From: Agrypnia vestita
Lineage: Eukaryota; Arthropoda; Insecta; Trichoptera; Phryganeidae
Direction of reading: 5' to 3'
NCBI GenBank assembly: GCA_016648135.1
Contig: JADDOH010002131.1
Span: forward strand, 1 to 64,000
DNA: 64,000 bases
How positions within the stretch are numbered: position 1 is the stretch's first letter; each line of letters starts with the position of its first letter. The notes under the pieces were generated by a model. It was not told the origin of the DNA. It made no database searches and was given only the letters and a program-made list of their open reading frames with translations. Positions 58,101 to 63,838 of the stretch are shown in pieces. A program made the position numbers and the translations under genes.

Positions 58101-59744
58101 AAACTTGCTTCAATAAATATATCCACTTTTATTTTACATTCAACAAAAATTAAGCTAAGAAAACATTTATTACGCTTTATATTTTTTTTAAACTGCGAAG
58201 TGAACTTAATGTCATTTTACGCATTGATCTTGACAGTTATTGTATAACATCGTAGTGCCGCCAATTTTGAAGTTTTCAGTTTGACAGGTTTGAAACTAAG
58301 ACTAGCAGAAAGCATTCGGCGTCTATATTCATTTACATAACATTACACTAACTGCACGTCGGCAATGACAAATGTAATTTCAACTTCCACGAGGTTTCCA
58401 GGTGTTACGGAGTGATAATATGCAGTCGTGGAAGCTGCGAGCTGGCTGCCATTAGCCTCGGACGCAGGTAACATAAAATCTTATCGGTCGGAAAACGATA
58501 AAATCAACTACTCTCGAAGGTCGATTGACGGAATATTTCAAATACAAAGCTTTATAAAAAAAAAGGGTAATTTGTCAACATATACGATTCTCTGTACAAA
58601 GAAGATGTTCAAATTATACATTAAACTTGACAAAAGTACTGATTTACAGAATTACCTGAATCTATTTGCAAGAATTTCTTTTCTTTCTTTTCTTTGCATT
58701 CCCTGGCCAATTGCATAATGATCGAGATTCAGTCGCCACTGCGCCTTGCATCGGGTGTTACGTCGTTACGAGGTCAGATCACGATCGCTGAATTCTAACC
58801 CTAGAATTTTCTACATCTTTTATGGATTTGTACGGAACTCGCGTCTTAGATCATTAATTGAATGGTTGCAGAAAAATAGGCACTAAGAACCAAAATTTCA
58901 TTTTTAAAACTAAGTATGGAGCTTTGTTCTATATGACATCGCCACTAACCCCAGTAATGCATTATTATGTCCGTGCAATGTTGTATTTAGCCGTTATGCT
59001 CGTTTCAATATCGCGACTTCGCCAAGTACCACGGCGGATTATTTTAAAAACGGCACTAAGTGCCGTGGTTCGCTAACTTCAGATTGTATGAAAATGGCTG
59101 ACCAAGTAGGGTGCGCGTCGTGTGAGCTCCCCGTACAAACGACAAGTAAAAGTATAAAGAATATAATACAAATAAAAGAAGAAAAACACAAGTCCTGAAG
59201 TATACATCAATAACTCGGAATATTATTCCAGCAAAAAATCCACCAGTAAATGGGATATGATTTATTTTGTGTTTTGAAATTAACATTCATCCCGGTATTC
59301 CGTTACGGACAAGGGATACTATTTGAATATGCTCGGGGTACTTACCTAAAGTTAAGCTACACAGACGTTGGACTTAGTGCCTTTCATAGGAAAAAGCGCT
59401 AGGTACTTGGGAGTTGTTTGAAATGCATATTTCGCAACTTAATTACAGGAAACACAGAAAACTGTTACTTCTAGTTTCTATGTAGAAAAGACAGGTAAGA
59501 TGTATAGTATAAATTTTTAAAAAAAATCTCAAAAACTTATATATATGACATTTTTATTCACTATATCTTGTTTTCCTCAGCTTGTCGGTCATGGTACTTA
59601 GCGCGTAATTTGTTTCAACCATCCAATTATACTTATTACAAAATACAAGTCAAAAATACACGTTTGCGACTCACAGATGGCTCGCTTGATCCGACGGCAG
59701 AGTCTCGCCAGAACCGCCGGCTTCTCAGTCTTGAGCCTCGTCAT
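30945..59744 (-). CDS. sgg: GSK-3/shaggy Ser/Thr kinase (gene span, 8 coding exons, 423 aa)
   Basis: Exons (minus): 59744-59675, 45701-45505, 43158-43075, 39443-39333, 36344-36107, 34539-34346, 31402-31216, 31135-30945; every junction is in phase. In the 423-aa model: Gly loop GNGSFG 58-63, Lys80, alpha-C Glu92, Arg91/Arg175/Lys200 (primed-substrate pocket), HRDIKPQN with Asp176, DFG Asp195, activation-loop Tyr211 in [13 protein letters not shown], then the GSK-3 C-lobe ([35 protein letters not shown]). GSK-3 phosphorylates primed substrates in Wnt, insulin and Hedgehog signalling. Unusual points: the insect-typical loop around residues 115-156 is changed ([29 protein letters not shown]), the tail is Gly/Pro/Ser-rich, and no Ser9-type peptide is seen. 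It could be a divergent sgg orthologue or a second paralogue. Confidence 0.9.
31216..31402 (-). CDS. sgg: GSK-3 exon 7
   Basis: Acceptor GTTTGTAG, 62 codons plus 1 nt, donor G|GTACAC. Encodes [40 protein letters not shown], ending [10 protein letters not shown]. It closes the kinase fold. RPRARIS replaces the more usual TPSARIT. Confidence 0.94.
31691..31946. mobile_element. Foldback MITE with GGGATATAAAAGCAAA ends
   Basis: Left end TATGTAGGGTATAAAAGCAAAG and, in reverse complement, right end TATGCGGGATATAAAAGCAAAA. Inner inverted GTACTGAATTC / GAATTCAGTAC pair. Part of a second copy is at 2505-2665. Confidence 0.7.
32455..32625. repeat. Three degenerate direct repeats with GAGCACATTTA
   Basis: A unit of roughly 60-75 bp repeats with AACTAGGGTTGAGCACATTTA, GAGGTGAGCACATTTAG and AACTAGGGATGAGCACATTTA. 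Old and imperfect; no coding content. Confidence 0.55.
34346..34539 (-). CDS. sgg: GSK-3 exon 6 (C-lobe, Axin/FRAT-binding region)
   Basis: Acceptor GTTTTAG, donor AAG|GTTAGT. Encodes [39 protein letters not shown], then [18 protein letters not shown]. This helix-loop is the Axin and FRAT docking surface in known GSK-3 structures and is well conserved here. Confidence 0.96.
34540..36106. other. GSK-3 intron 5, mostly pogo-like MITE DNA
   Basis: Contains an end fragment (about 35110-35230), a half copy of the 51.4-kb foldback (35334-35382, with AGAGGGACTGCTCCTCTCGAA) and the complete 441-bp MITE (35395-35835). No exon found. Confidence 0.65.
35395..35835 (-). mobile_element. pogo/Tigger-like MITE, complete 441-bp copy
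   Basis: TA at 35393-35394 and 35836-35837; outer ends CAATAAAATCCCGTTAACTC and, in reverse, CAGTAAAAAATCGTTAATTC. Repeated TTAATTCGAAATTC half-sites fill both ends. There is no transposase, so it must have been mobilised in trans. It is the best reference for the decayed copies at 8783-9756 and 28180-28325. Confidence 0.8.
36107..36344 (-). CDS. sgg: GSK-3 exon 5 (catalytic and activation loops)
   Basis: Acceptor TGTTACAG, 79 codons plus 1 nt, donor GTCAGC. Includes [19 protein letters not shown], then [41 protein letters not shown]-rich third positions stand out from the AT-rich introns. All catalytic residues are intact. Confidence 0.96.
36985..37286. mobile_element. Foldback element, CAGGGTG family, compact copy 2
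   Basis: TA-flanked 302-bp palindrome: CAGGGTGTCTCATAGCTAGT at the left; in reverse, CGGTGTCTGCTCATAGCTAA at the right. Both arms hold GTTCAAGCAAC.ATGACCTAATAT and a TAGTTATGGA.AT block. It is the shortest and clearest member of the family. Confidence 0.75.
37835..37950. repeat. Hammerhead-like foldback (family G/D), decayed copy
   Basis: The left arm on the minus strand reads CTC (37879-37877), core CTGAAGA (37876-37870), stem II CGCTG, then GAAA (37849-37846) followed by TGTC. The right arm on the plus strand has GCTG...CCAGCGAAAC (37909-37931) but a damaged core. Same family as 53934-54095. Confidence 0.5.
37996..39281 (-). mobile_element. Full-length mariner transposon, 1,286 bp
   Basis: Perfect 29-bp TIRs (TTAGGTCCTTACATATGAAA plus TTGACGTTT) at 37996-38024 and 39253-39281, flanked by TA at 37994-37995 and 39282-39283. 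Inserted in GSK-3 intron 4 in the same orientation as the gene. The near-identity of the TIRs and an almost open transposase frame point to a recent insertion. Confidence 0.95.
38074..39093 (-). pseudogene. mariner transposase with one nonsense codon
   Basis: Reading from ATG 39093-39091 the frame gives [10 protein letters not shown], a TAG stop at 39063-39061 (codon 11), then [18 protein letters not shown] and an open frame to the TAA at 38074: 339 codons in all, the family's usual length. DD34D triad: Asp151 (ITCDEKW), Asp243 (LLHDNARPH), Asp278 ([11 protein letters not shown]), with WVPHEL between HTH and catalytic part. A C-to-T change of a Gln codon would explain the stop. No other break is visible, so the longest open part is 299 residues with all catalytic Asp present. 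Confidence 0.93.
39333..39443 (-). CDS. sgg: GSK-3 exon 4
   Basis: 111 nt, phase 0, acceptor TTGCAG, donor GTTTGT. Encodes [19 protein letters not shown] then [18 protein letters not shown]. The first half is canonical hinge sequence. The second half departs strongly from the usual (V)ARHY-K..QT.P..FI..Y pattern. Confidence 0.92.
39444..43074. other. GSK-3 intron 3, no gene
   Basis: AT-rich, with one hammerhead-like hairpin (40887-40916). The ORFs at 41147 (-), 42246 (-) and 42285 (+) have no family motif and overlap each other, so they are not called. Confidence 0.6.
40887..40916 (+). repeat. CTGAAGA-stem-GAAA hairpin (partial hammerhead-like core)
   Basis: CTGAAGA (40890-40896), stem II GGGAGC (40898-40903), loop TTA, GCTCCC (40907-40912), GAAA (40913-40916). 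The cleavage-site part and stem I cannot be recognised (TATGTTG follows), so it is only a core-plus-stem II match. Confidence 0.4.
43075..43158 (-). CDS. sgg: GSK-3 exon 3
   Basis: 84 nt, phase 0 at both ends, acceptor TTTCTTTTTCAG, donor GTATGT. Encodes [20 protein letters not shown] then FYYCSGET. It carries the conserved Arg and Glu of [12 protein letters not shown] replaces the family's SGEK. Confidence 0.92.
43534..43757 (-). pseudogene. C-terminal relic of a Tc1/mariner-type transposase
   Basis: The minus strand reads [20 protein letters not shown], then [16 protein letters not shown]. This is the third-Asp region of DDE transposases (P-R-S-P-D-L-T-P-x-D-F-F-L-W-G), with Asp kept and Pro-Asp changed to His-Asp. 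No upstream catalytic part remains. It belongs to a different lineage from the intron 4 mariner. Confidence 0.65.
44125..44340 (-). mobile_element. SINE-like element with tRNA-derived head (copy 2, different head)
   Basis: Minus-strand tRNA-like segment 44253-44182 with A box TAGCTTAGTGGTCAGAGC and B box GGGTTCGAATCCC (44204-44192). Its flank AATTAATCAATTAGGAAGACATAC... matches that of the 22.2-kb element nearly base for base for about 50 bp, while the heads are clearly different tRNA-like sequences. Acceptor stem pairing is poor, so it is not a tRNA gene. Confidence 0.65.
45041..45117 (-). repeat. tRNA-like pseudogene or SINE head
   Basis: Minus strand: A-box-like GTCGGTGTAATGGTCATGACG and B-box-like GGTCGTTCAATCCC (45062-45049). 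No matching body or tail was found nearby, so the limits are approximate. Confidence 0.5.
45505..45701 (-). CDS. sgg: GSK-3 exon 2 (N-lobe start)
   Basis: Acceptor GTGTTGCAG; encodes [19 protein letters not shown], then [20 protein letters not shown] and [15 protein letters not shown]; donor GTGCAT. It contains the VVATPGQG linker, the Gly loop and catalytic Lys. The canonical 'VAIKKVL' is IAIKRVL here, a mild change next to the invariant Lys. Confidence 0.93.
47537..47667. mobile_element. GC-rich MITE, CCGGCGCC family, copy b
   Basis: AGGCCGGCGCCGCACTGCGC (reverse of the right end) pairs with GGCCGTCCCCACACTGAGCG at the left. The centre TTCCATACAATATGCGCTA matches copy a at 4148-4332. Target duplication is not clear on the left. 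Confidence 0.65.
47971..48757. mobile_element. 787-bp element with TIRs related to the PIF-like MITEs
   Basis: Left end CGGTTGCATCAACTTGGATT then ACAGTTGGCGACGAC. Right end in reverse CGGTTGTATCAACCTAGATT then ATAGTTGGCGACGGC. The GGTTG.(T/A)TCAA tip matches the decayed 145-bp copy at 3927-4071. The interior is AT-rich with no transposase frame. Confidence 0.6.
49403..49444 (-). ncRNA. Hammerhead-like module, left arm (copy F-L)
   Basis: Minus strand: CGTC (49444-49441), core CTGAGGA (49440-49434), A, stem II GATAC (49432-49428) and GTATA (49421-49417), GAAA (49416-49413), CCGA, TA, GACG (49406-49403). All consensus core bases are present. Stem II differs from copy A at a base that keeps or nearly keeps pairing. 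Confidence 0.48.
49455..49496 (+). ncRNA. Hammerhead-like module, right arm (copy F-R)
   Basis: Plus strand: CGTC (49455-49458), core CCGACAA (two departures from CTGANGA), A, stem II GATAC and GTATC (perfect), GAAA (49483-49486), ACGG, TA, GACG (49493-49496). Same 42-nt length and spacing, but the core is damaged, so it should be inactive. Confidence 0.42.
49803..49992. mobile_element. Foldback MITE with TTAAGG/CCTTTAA ends
   Basis: TTAAGGCCTCAAATACACATG at the left and, in reverse, TTAAAGGTACAGATACACATG at the right; inner GAGCATGCCACTA blocks repeat in both orientations. The minus ORF at 49880-50110 runs across its edge and is not supported. Confidence 0.6.
51005..51334 (+). pseudogene. 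C-terminal fragment of an RTE-type LINE reverse transcriptase
   Basis: From about 51100 the frame reads [39 protein letters not shown], then [13 protein letters not shown] and [11 protein letters not shown]. The 'Q-R-x-M-E-R-x-M-L-G' box followed by 'K-x-x-W-x-G-H-x-x-R' is the standard end of endonuclease/reverse-transcriptase polyproteins of RTE-type LINEs in insects. It is 5' truncated (no RT catalytic motif). The minus ORF at 50842-51330 is a shadow. A foldback follows directly (51382). Confidence 0.75.
51382..51532. mobile_element. Foldback element with GAGAGG/CCTCTC centre
   Basis: ATTTTAACTTTGTAATACAC on the left mirrors GTGTATTACAAAGTTAAAAT on the right; centre GAGAGGGACTGCTCCTCTC at about 51447-51465. 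A half copy lies in GSK-3 intron 5 (35334-35382). Confidence 0.75.
52320..52421 (+). pseudogene. Transposase N-terminal fragment (HTH-like)
   Basis: ATG at 52320 encodes MSKTS, a TAA (52335-52337), then [20 protein letters not shown] and KASNGPIL before the MITE insertion. The R-x-I-x-x-x-V-x-x-F-x-E-x-E-K pattern parallels the first helix of the protein at 3444-3751 (VREIILKMHTFFEEE), so both probably derive from related transposases. Confidence 0.5.
52422..52761. mobile_element. TA-flanked MITE (CAGTTGCCGGCAAAC family), copy split by a SINE
   Basis: Left part matches 13631-13735 (GTTGCCGGCAAACTTCTTGA, GTAGTGGGGGAATGCGC) and right part matches the end (CAAGATGTTTGCCGGCTACT). Removing the SINE and one target copy gives about 143 bp, the size of the intact copy. 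Confidence 0.85.
52512..52701 (-). mobile_element. tRNA-derived SINE with 7-bp target duplication
   Basis: GTACATG occurs on both sides (52505-52511 and 52702-52708). The minus strand starts with a tRNA-like head (52697-52622): GTAGCGCAGTGGGTATGAC as A-box region and GGGTTCGATTCCC as B box. The body ends in a purine run on that strand (AAAAAAAGGCAAGG). Acceptor-stem halves do not pair, so it is not a functional tRNA. It is the youngest layer of the three-level nest. Confidence 0.85.
53934..54095. repeat. Foldback with hammerhead-like arms (family G)
   Basis: Left arm GACGTTTCGCTGGAGTCATA and right arm in reverse complement (TATGACTCCAGCGAAACGTC). The tips match AACAGTATGGAT.TTGTA / ACAATCATAGGGT blocks also found around 37.81-37.97 kb. 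Confidence 0.75.
54029..54069 (+). ncRNA. Hammerhead-like module, right arm of the 54-kb foldback
   Basis: CTC (54029-54031), core CCGAGGA (one departure from CTGANGA), C, stem II GCTG (54040-54043) and CAGC (54055-54058), GAAA, C, GTC (54064-54066), GAG (54067-54069) pairing with CTC. GTC is the classical hammerhead cleavage triplet. The homologous arm at 37.87 kb keeps the consensus CTGAAGA core. Confidence 0.4.
54884..55310. mobile_element. Foldback element, CAGGGTG family, copy 3 (tips decayed)
   Basis: Left ATTCCTGCCTTGATTTTGAG, then ATGACCTAATATCAATAGTTAT and CAAAGTTTGCATTTTTTTC. Right, in reverse, the same blocks end in ATTCCCGCCTTGATTATGAG. The interior also has a CAATACAAGTTAAGTAAAAT inverted pair shared with the 62.4-kb copy. 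Confidence 0.65.
55682..55875. repeat. Foldback with hammerhead-like arm (family H), copy 1
   Basis: GGGTATTATGCAGTGTTTTT at the left mirrors AAAAACACGGCACAATACCC at the right. The block continues to GTGAAAACCTAAGAACATTTTCG, shared in opposite orientation with 60561-60724. The ORFs on both strands here are palindrome shadows. Confidence 0.75.
55749..55783 (+). ncRNA. Hammerhead-like core, right arm of family H
   Basis: CTGATGG (55749-55755, last base differs from consensus), GACCC/GGGAC stem around TGCAAC, GAAA (55773-55776), CGTC (55777-55780), GGC. Stem I is poor here. The left arm has CTGATG, GGATCC and GAAA with the stem II loop deleted. Confidence 0.33.
59675..59744 (-). CDS. sgg: GSK-3 candidate first coding exon
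   Basis: ATG at 59744-59742 (G at -3) is the first ATG in about 320 nt of GC-rich minus-strand sequence and has an in-frame TGA 27 nt upstream. It encodes [19 protein letters not shown] plus KRAI, then the donor T|GTGAGT (59674). The phase-1 end joins exactly to exon 2 (TGT, Cys24). This basic 24-residue start replaces the usual RPRTTSFAE inhibitory peptide. Supported by phase, donor and CpG context, not by homology; another first exon could exist. Confidence 0.5.
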
Positions 59745-60180
59745 CCCCCAGAGAGCGTCGCCGCGTCACCCCGTCACCCCCGGCGCGTCACTGCACGGGC
59801 GCCCGTGTCTTCGCCCAAGGCTTCGGAGAACGGAATTAGCGTCACTTCACACAGAACAGACCGGCGCGCGGCCGAAGAGCGGACTGCAGATCCGGCGCGC
59901 TCCGGATCGTGTGTACCTCGGGCCGGGTGTTAATTCCAGTGTGACTGCCTAAACACTTCTCCCAACACGGCGGCGGCGGCGACTCGAGGTCCGGCCTCAC
60001 CGCCTCACTGTCGGCCCGGCAGCTCCCGAGTCCGCCGAGGTATTTTGAACCTGGGTCAGCCTCCTACGCGATGTCAGCCCCGAGACAATAATTCCCGATG
60101 CACGCGTGAGCGGCGTTTAATATTCGTCTCACACAGCGGGCTAATAAAGTCTGCATAGACTACTGTATAGATAAAAACGG
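59675..60180 (-). promoter_or_regulatory. sgg: GC-rich CpG island, putative GSK-3 promoter and 5' UTR
   Basis: About 59,650-60,060 is sharply GC- and CpG-rich against AT-rich surroundings (for example CGGCGGCGGCGGCGACTCGA). On the minus strand it has no ATG before 59744 and ends in a strong donor (59674). This is what a 5' exon with upstream promoter would look like. The two + ORFs over it (59568-59952) overlap in different frames and are composition artefacts. No TATA or initiator could be fixed. Confidence 0.5.
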
Positions 60181-60560
60181 ATGACATATATATGACAATT
60201 CATTCGAATCTCGATACGCACTGTTTCAATTTGCGTTGCACCAAAACAGGAGTGAAAATTGACCGTTATGGTTAAATTTGTATCCTTACACATTAAATAA
60301 ATCACGCTTTCGCGTGATTCGATCGCCAGACTTTTTTGCGTTTGGAAATGTTGGCGCCTGTTTGCACTGCGTTGAAATATTTCATTGTTTTCGTACTACT
60401 GATGGTTTTGTTTTTTGTATCTAAGAGCATAAAGAAGTTAAACAAAAAATAACTAATCAAAAACTGTCGGAACCGTTTTTGTTAACACATAAAGCAATGG
60501 AGATTTTAATGGTTTTTCGTCGATGTCATGTCTCATTTAAAAAAAACAATACATTACAGT

Positions 60561-60724
60561 TTCGAATGTTCTAAGGTTTTCACGGCCACCCAGAATCTTC
60601 TGGATTGTGTCTTCTGGGGTATTATGCCTAATCGCTATCAGCCCTGATGATGGACCCTGCAATGGGATCCGAGACGTCGGCCAGATAGGTGGTAAAAACA
60701 CGGCATAATACCCCAGAAGACACA
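60561..60724. repeat. Foldback with hammerhead-like arm (family H), copy 2
   Basis: Inverted CTTCTGGGGTATTATGCC / GGCATAATACCCCAGAAG with an adjoining TTCTAAGGTTTTCACGGCC block. It is the same family as 55682-55875 in the other orientation; its left module arm is reduced. Confidence 0.75.
60641..60681 (+). ncRNA. Hammerhead-like module (family H, copy J)
   Basis: GCC (60641-60643), core CTGATGA (60644-60650), T, stem II GGACCC (60652-60657) with loop TGCAAT and GGG-A-TCC (bulged A), GAGA (60671-60674, consensus GAAA), CGTC (60675-60678), GGC pairing with GCC. Compared with 55749-55783, the two copies complement each other's damage: one keeps the CTGATGA core, the other keeps GAAA. Confidence 0.4.
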
Positions 60725-61788
60725 AACCGGAACATAACAGGTTTGTTATATTTTTTTAGCATTAAATGGGGCGCTCACTACGGTTGAGGAACGCATCTCG
60801 TAAATTTGGGATCTTGGAAAATGAGTTTCGATTCACGTTGTATCGGTGTACGTCGCACTTTGCCGGAATGTAACCTCGACGCCTCGTGTGGTTATAGCGA
60901 TAGCGCTCCTGTGGGCGCATCAGTCTTCCGAAGATGACGGAGCGGCTCGGCACGTGATGATGTCCGTGAAGTGTGCTCCGGAGACAAATCACGGCTCATC
61001 ATTAAACATAAATTATTGACTGCAGAATCTGAAGCGGGCGGTGTGGCCGGACCACTAGAGCGGAATGCTCGACGGCTCGGCGAAGATGAAGAACAATAAT
61101 AAAGAGAGTAAACTTGAACGAAACGGAACTGTTTGGTTAATATATTGATGATGACGGTTGATTCATTTTTATGCGACATCGTAAACTCGGAAACGTGCAT
61201 CATTTATATTATTTATGTGGAATGTCACAGAGCGGTGAAACCGAACGCGGTGCTAGACACGTGGAATTGATGGCTTTCCGTCACGCTGCGTACATGATAA
61301 ACATCTAATGATAAAATATCGTTCTTAGAATCGCGGCCCATGCATCGCCGCATCGAGCGCCGCAGCACATTGCTTAAATAGTGTATTACCTTTCTCGTAC
61401 ATAATATACCTGTAACGTGTTCGCAGCCAGTCCATTTTGTAGGAGCGATTATTTCGTACATATTGTATGCCGCCACCGTCAGCGCACAATTCCAGCTCCG
61501 ATGCAATCTAAAATCGATAGTTAAATTATTTGCGCGATTGCGGTAGCGGTTGCTTTTCAGCTTTCAGACACCAATAGTTCACAAACGGGGATATTTTCCT
61601 ACAAAATCGACACCTTTTGACTCGTCTCGTAGAGATCTACTTAACATCTTATATTTGACAGAATTAACGCAGAAGCCCCCCAGCCTAGACAGAGAAGACA
61701 AGGCAATTCTTCTTTTAGACAATCCTATAAAAACCTATAGAATCAAACCACTACAACACTACCTAATGTTTTGCACTCCTAGTGTGCA

Positions 61789-61825
61789 CTCCGCAAAAAC
61801 ACCTAAGGCCGGTGTTTTTGCGGAG
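61789..61825. repeat. Perfect 15-bp hairpin
   Basis: CTCCGCAAAAACACC (61789-61803), loop TAAGGCC, GGTGTTTTTGCGGAG (61811-61825). No mismatch. No gene lies close by. Confidence 0.9.
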
Positions 61826-62399
61826 AGAATCGCACTTTGGATACGAATTATTACGTATTCGTACGATTATTTTCGTACGTATTGAGCGCGCACATTGATT
61901 GCGTCTTGCGTTGGTCACGATCAGTTACTATTCGCATTTCCCCAGTAACGTTTGTGCCAAATGAATAATCTGTATTTTCTGGAACACTATTATGACTTAA
62001 ATAATGACAAATTTCATGACTATCTATCTAATAGATTCATAAATGCTGGGGAGAATCGAAATACAACGAGAGCTCATAATATCGGAGAAATATTTTTAAA
62101 AAAATTTGTTCGAAATACATAATTATACCTCACCTTCATTAAACCAAATTATTTAACTTACAGGTATTTTTAGTTCTTTAGAGATTCTCCGCCATGTTCT
62201 GCGCTGATGGTCACGTAGTTGAATCACTTTGGTCCCACAAACATTTGCGGTCATGTATCAAATTGACAAATTTTTCAATATCCATCGTACGAAATCGCAA
62301 AAATTTCTGAACACATCCGGATCGTGTCGGACGTCGCATCTATACGTGCGTACACGCACTACTAAATCGTGTACAGTGTGCGAAAAATTCATTTGCTTT

Positions 62400-62672
62400 A
62401 ATACAAGTCGAATAAAATGAGAAAAACCTTGCAAAAATTGAAAAAAGTTATTTTTTACAAGGTTTTTATCATTTTTCAAATGAATTTTTCATAATCGATA
62501 TAAGTTACTGTAATGATCGTTCATCTTTTTGCAAAAAATAGCTCAGAAATATTGAGAAAAAATTGCATATCTCCATAAATATTCATATTAGGCCATGGTT
62601 GCTTGAACAATTTAGACTCATAGCATAGTCAGGAATCTACCTGTTTTCTGCTGCTAGCTCTGGTACACCCTG
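62400..62672. mobile_element. Foldback element, CAGGGTG family, copy 4 (left end lost)
   Basis: The right end holds ATTAGGCCATGGTTGCTTGAA, the CAAAAAATAGCTCAGAAATA block and the tip GCTCTGGTACACCCTGCA. The inner inverted pair AAAATTCATTTG / CAAATGAATTTTT is shared in kind with copy 3. No matching left tip was found. Confidence 0.55.
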
Positions 62673-63603
62673 CATACTAATTAATACATTATTTAAGTGT
62701 ATTTAATTTTTAAAACAAATCTAGTCCAACACAGAAATGTATTCGCCCCGCGGACTACGTGAAGTCATTCGGGGTGTTCCAGAAAGCGTAAACTTATATA
62801 AAAGTAAAATTATTCCTACAACAAGGATTTGTAAACTTCGGCGTAAAAAAAACATACATTACACAATATACCAGATACGTGAACTTCGCGATAAAAACAC
62901 GAGATACAAAGAATCCCAAATACACCAATACTTGTATAATCCGCGGCTCTAACAATAACAGATGTTCACAGCGCAGCCGCATTACCTGAGTTATAGTTTA
63001 CACGACTTTGGCAGGTTCACGCGGATGACGTAACACAATATTTATTTATTTGTCGAATTGGTACGACAATATTTATGTAGGTATATAAAGTGCGAATATT
63101 TTGTGCACCGCCCAGTTTTGCGTGCCTCGGGATGAGGATTCCGTCTATTCTTAATTCCGAGAGTTTACCACGAAGAAAAAAACGAATATGTAATAGAAAA
63201 AGTATTCCGAGGTCTTTTCATTCGTTTCGTGAAGTTTTAACAAAGTAAACCAGCGCGACCGAAATAATCTTCGGGGAGCAATGTTTCCTCTAAGCTCGAT
63301 TAGCCAACATATTAAAGCTCGCAAATTAAACAAGATACTACAACAATGGATTGCCAATAAAGCTCAACCGAAATGTCAGTTCAATCAGTTAAATATCTCG
63401 TGGCATGGACCCTGAGAGTGCAACAAGGATTATTATGAGCAGCCATTTCGCGAGATGTACATTTGGATGCCTCCCTAATTTTTGAATTTTGTGACATTCG
63501 GCTCATCCTCTTGAACACATACTCTTAAAGTTTAAAAGATAATTCGATTCATAACGACGAAGGGTTTGTTTTTAATTTAACAACCAGCTCATTTCTCTTT
63601 TAG

Positions 63604-63775
63604 GGACAGAAGAGTCCTTGCTATTGAAAAACCGCTATAAGTTTACGGACAGAAGAGCCCTCGCTATTGAATAACCGCTATAAGTTTACGGACAGAAGAG
63701 CCCTCTCTATTGAATAACCGCTATAAGTTTACGGACAGAAGAGTCCTCGCTATTGAATAACCGCTGTAAGTTTCT
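63604..63775 (+). repeat. Tandem array, 4 units of 43 bp
   Basis: Units start at 63604, 63647, 63690 and 63733, each beginning GGACAGAAGAG and ending ATAAGTTTAC (last unit TTTCT). Units differ at a few bases only. A small minisatellite. Confidence 0.95.
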
Positions 63776-63838
63776 GGAAATCGATGCGGTTGAAATTGTT
63801 CTAGTAGTTAAAAAAGTATAATGTAGACCTCTTTCCAT

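Larger units (their letters stand above)
45702..59674. other. GSK-3 intron 1 (13,973 bp), mobile-element-rich
   Basis: Contains at least nine repeat features listed separately and three CpG-rich patches (46.60-46.87, 47.53-47.97, 50.28-50.42 kb) that could mark alternative first exons, though no phase-compatible exon with a GSK-3 N-terminal motif was found in them. Confidence 0.6.
60730..63600. other. Upstream intergenic DNA, no gene
   Basis: Moderate GC patches at 60.9-61.1 and 61.2-61.5 kb give ORFs on the minus strand without family motifs. One perfect hairpin (61789-61825) and a foldback copy (62400-62672) are present. The + ORF at 61550-61885 runs through the hairpin and is not supported. 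Confidence 0.55.

Noticed and set aside
59568..59952. Two overlapping plus-strand ORFs (121 and 91 aa) in the CpG island
   Set aside because: They are Arg/Pro/Ser-rich products of GC-rich DNA in two frames at once; the minus-strand first-exon model explains the region better.
60892..61203. Minus-strand ORF with SRTSSRAEP, resembling the GSK-3 Ser9 region (RPRTTSFAE)
   Set aside because: The match is only a few residues, Phe is missing, the surrounding sequence is not GSK-3-like, and no donor in the phase needed for 45701 follows.
63604..63775. CRISPR-like array
   Set aside because: The 43-bp units are contiguous tandem repeats without unique spacers, and the DNA is eukaryotic.
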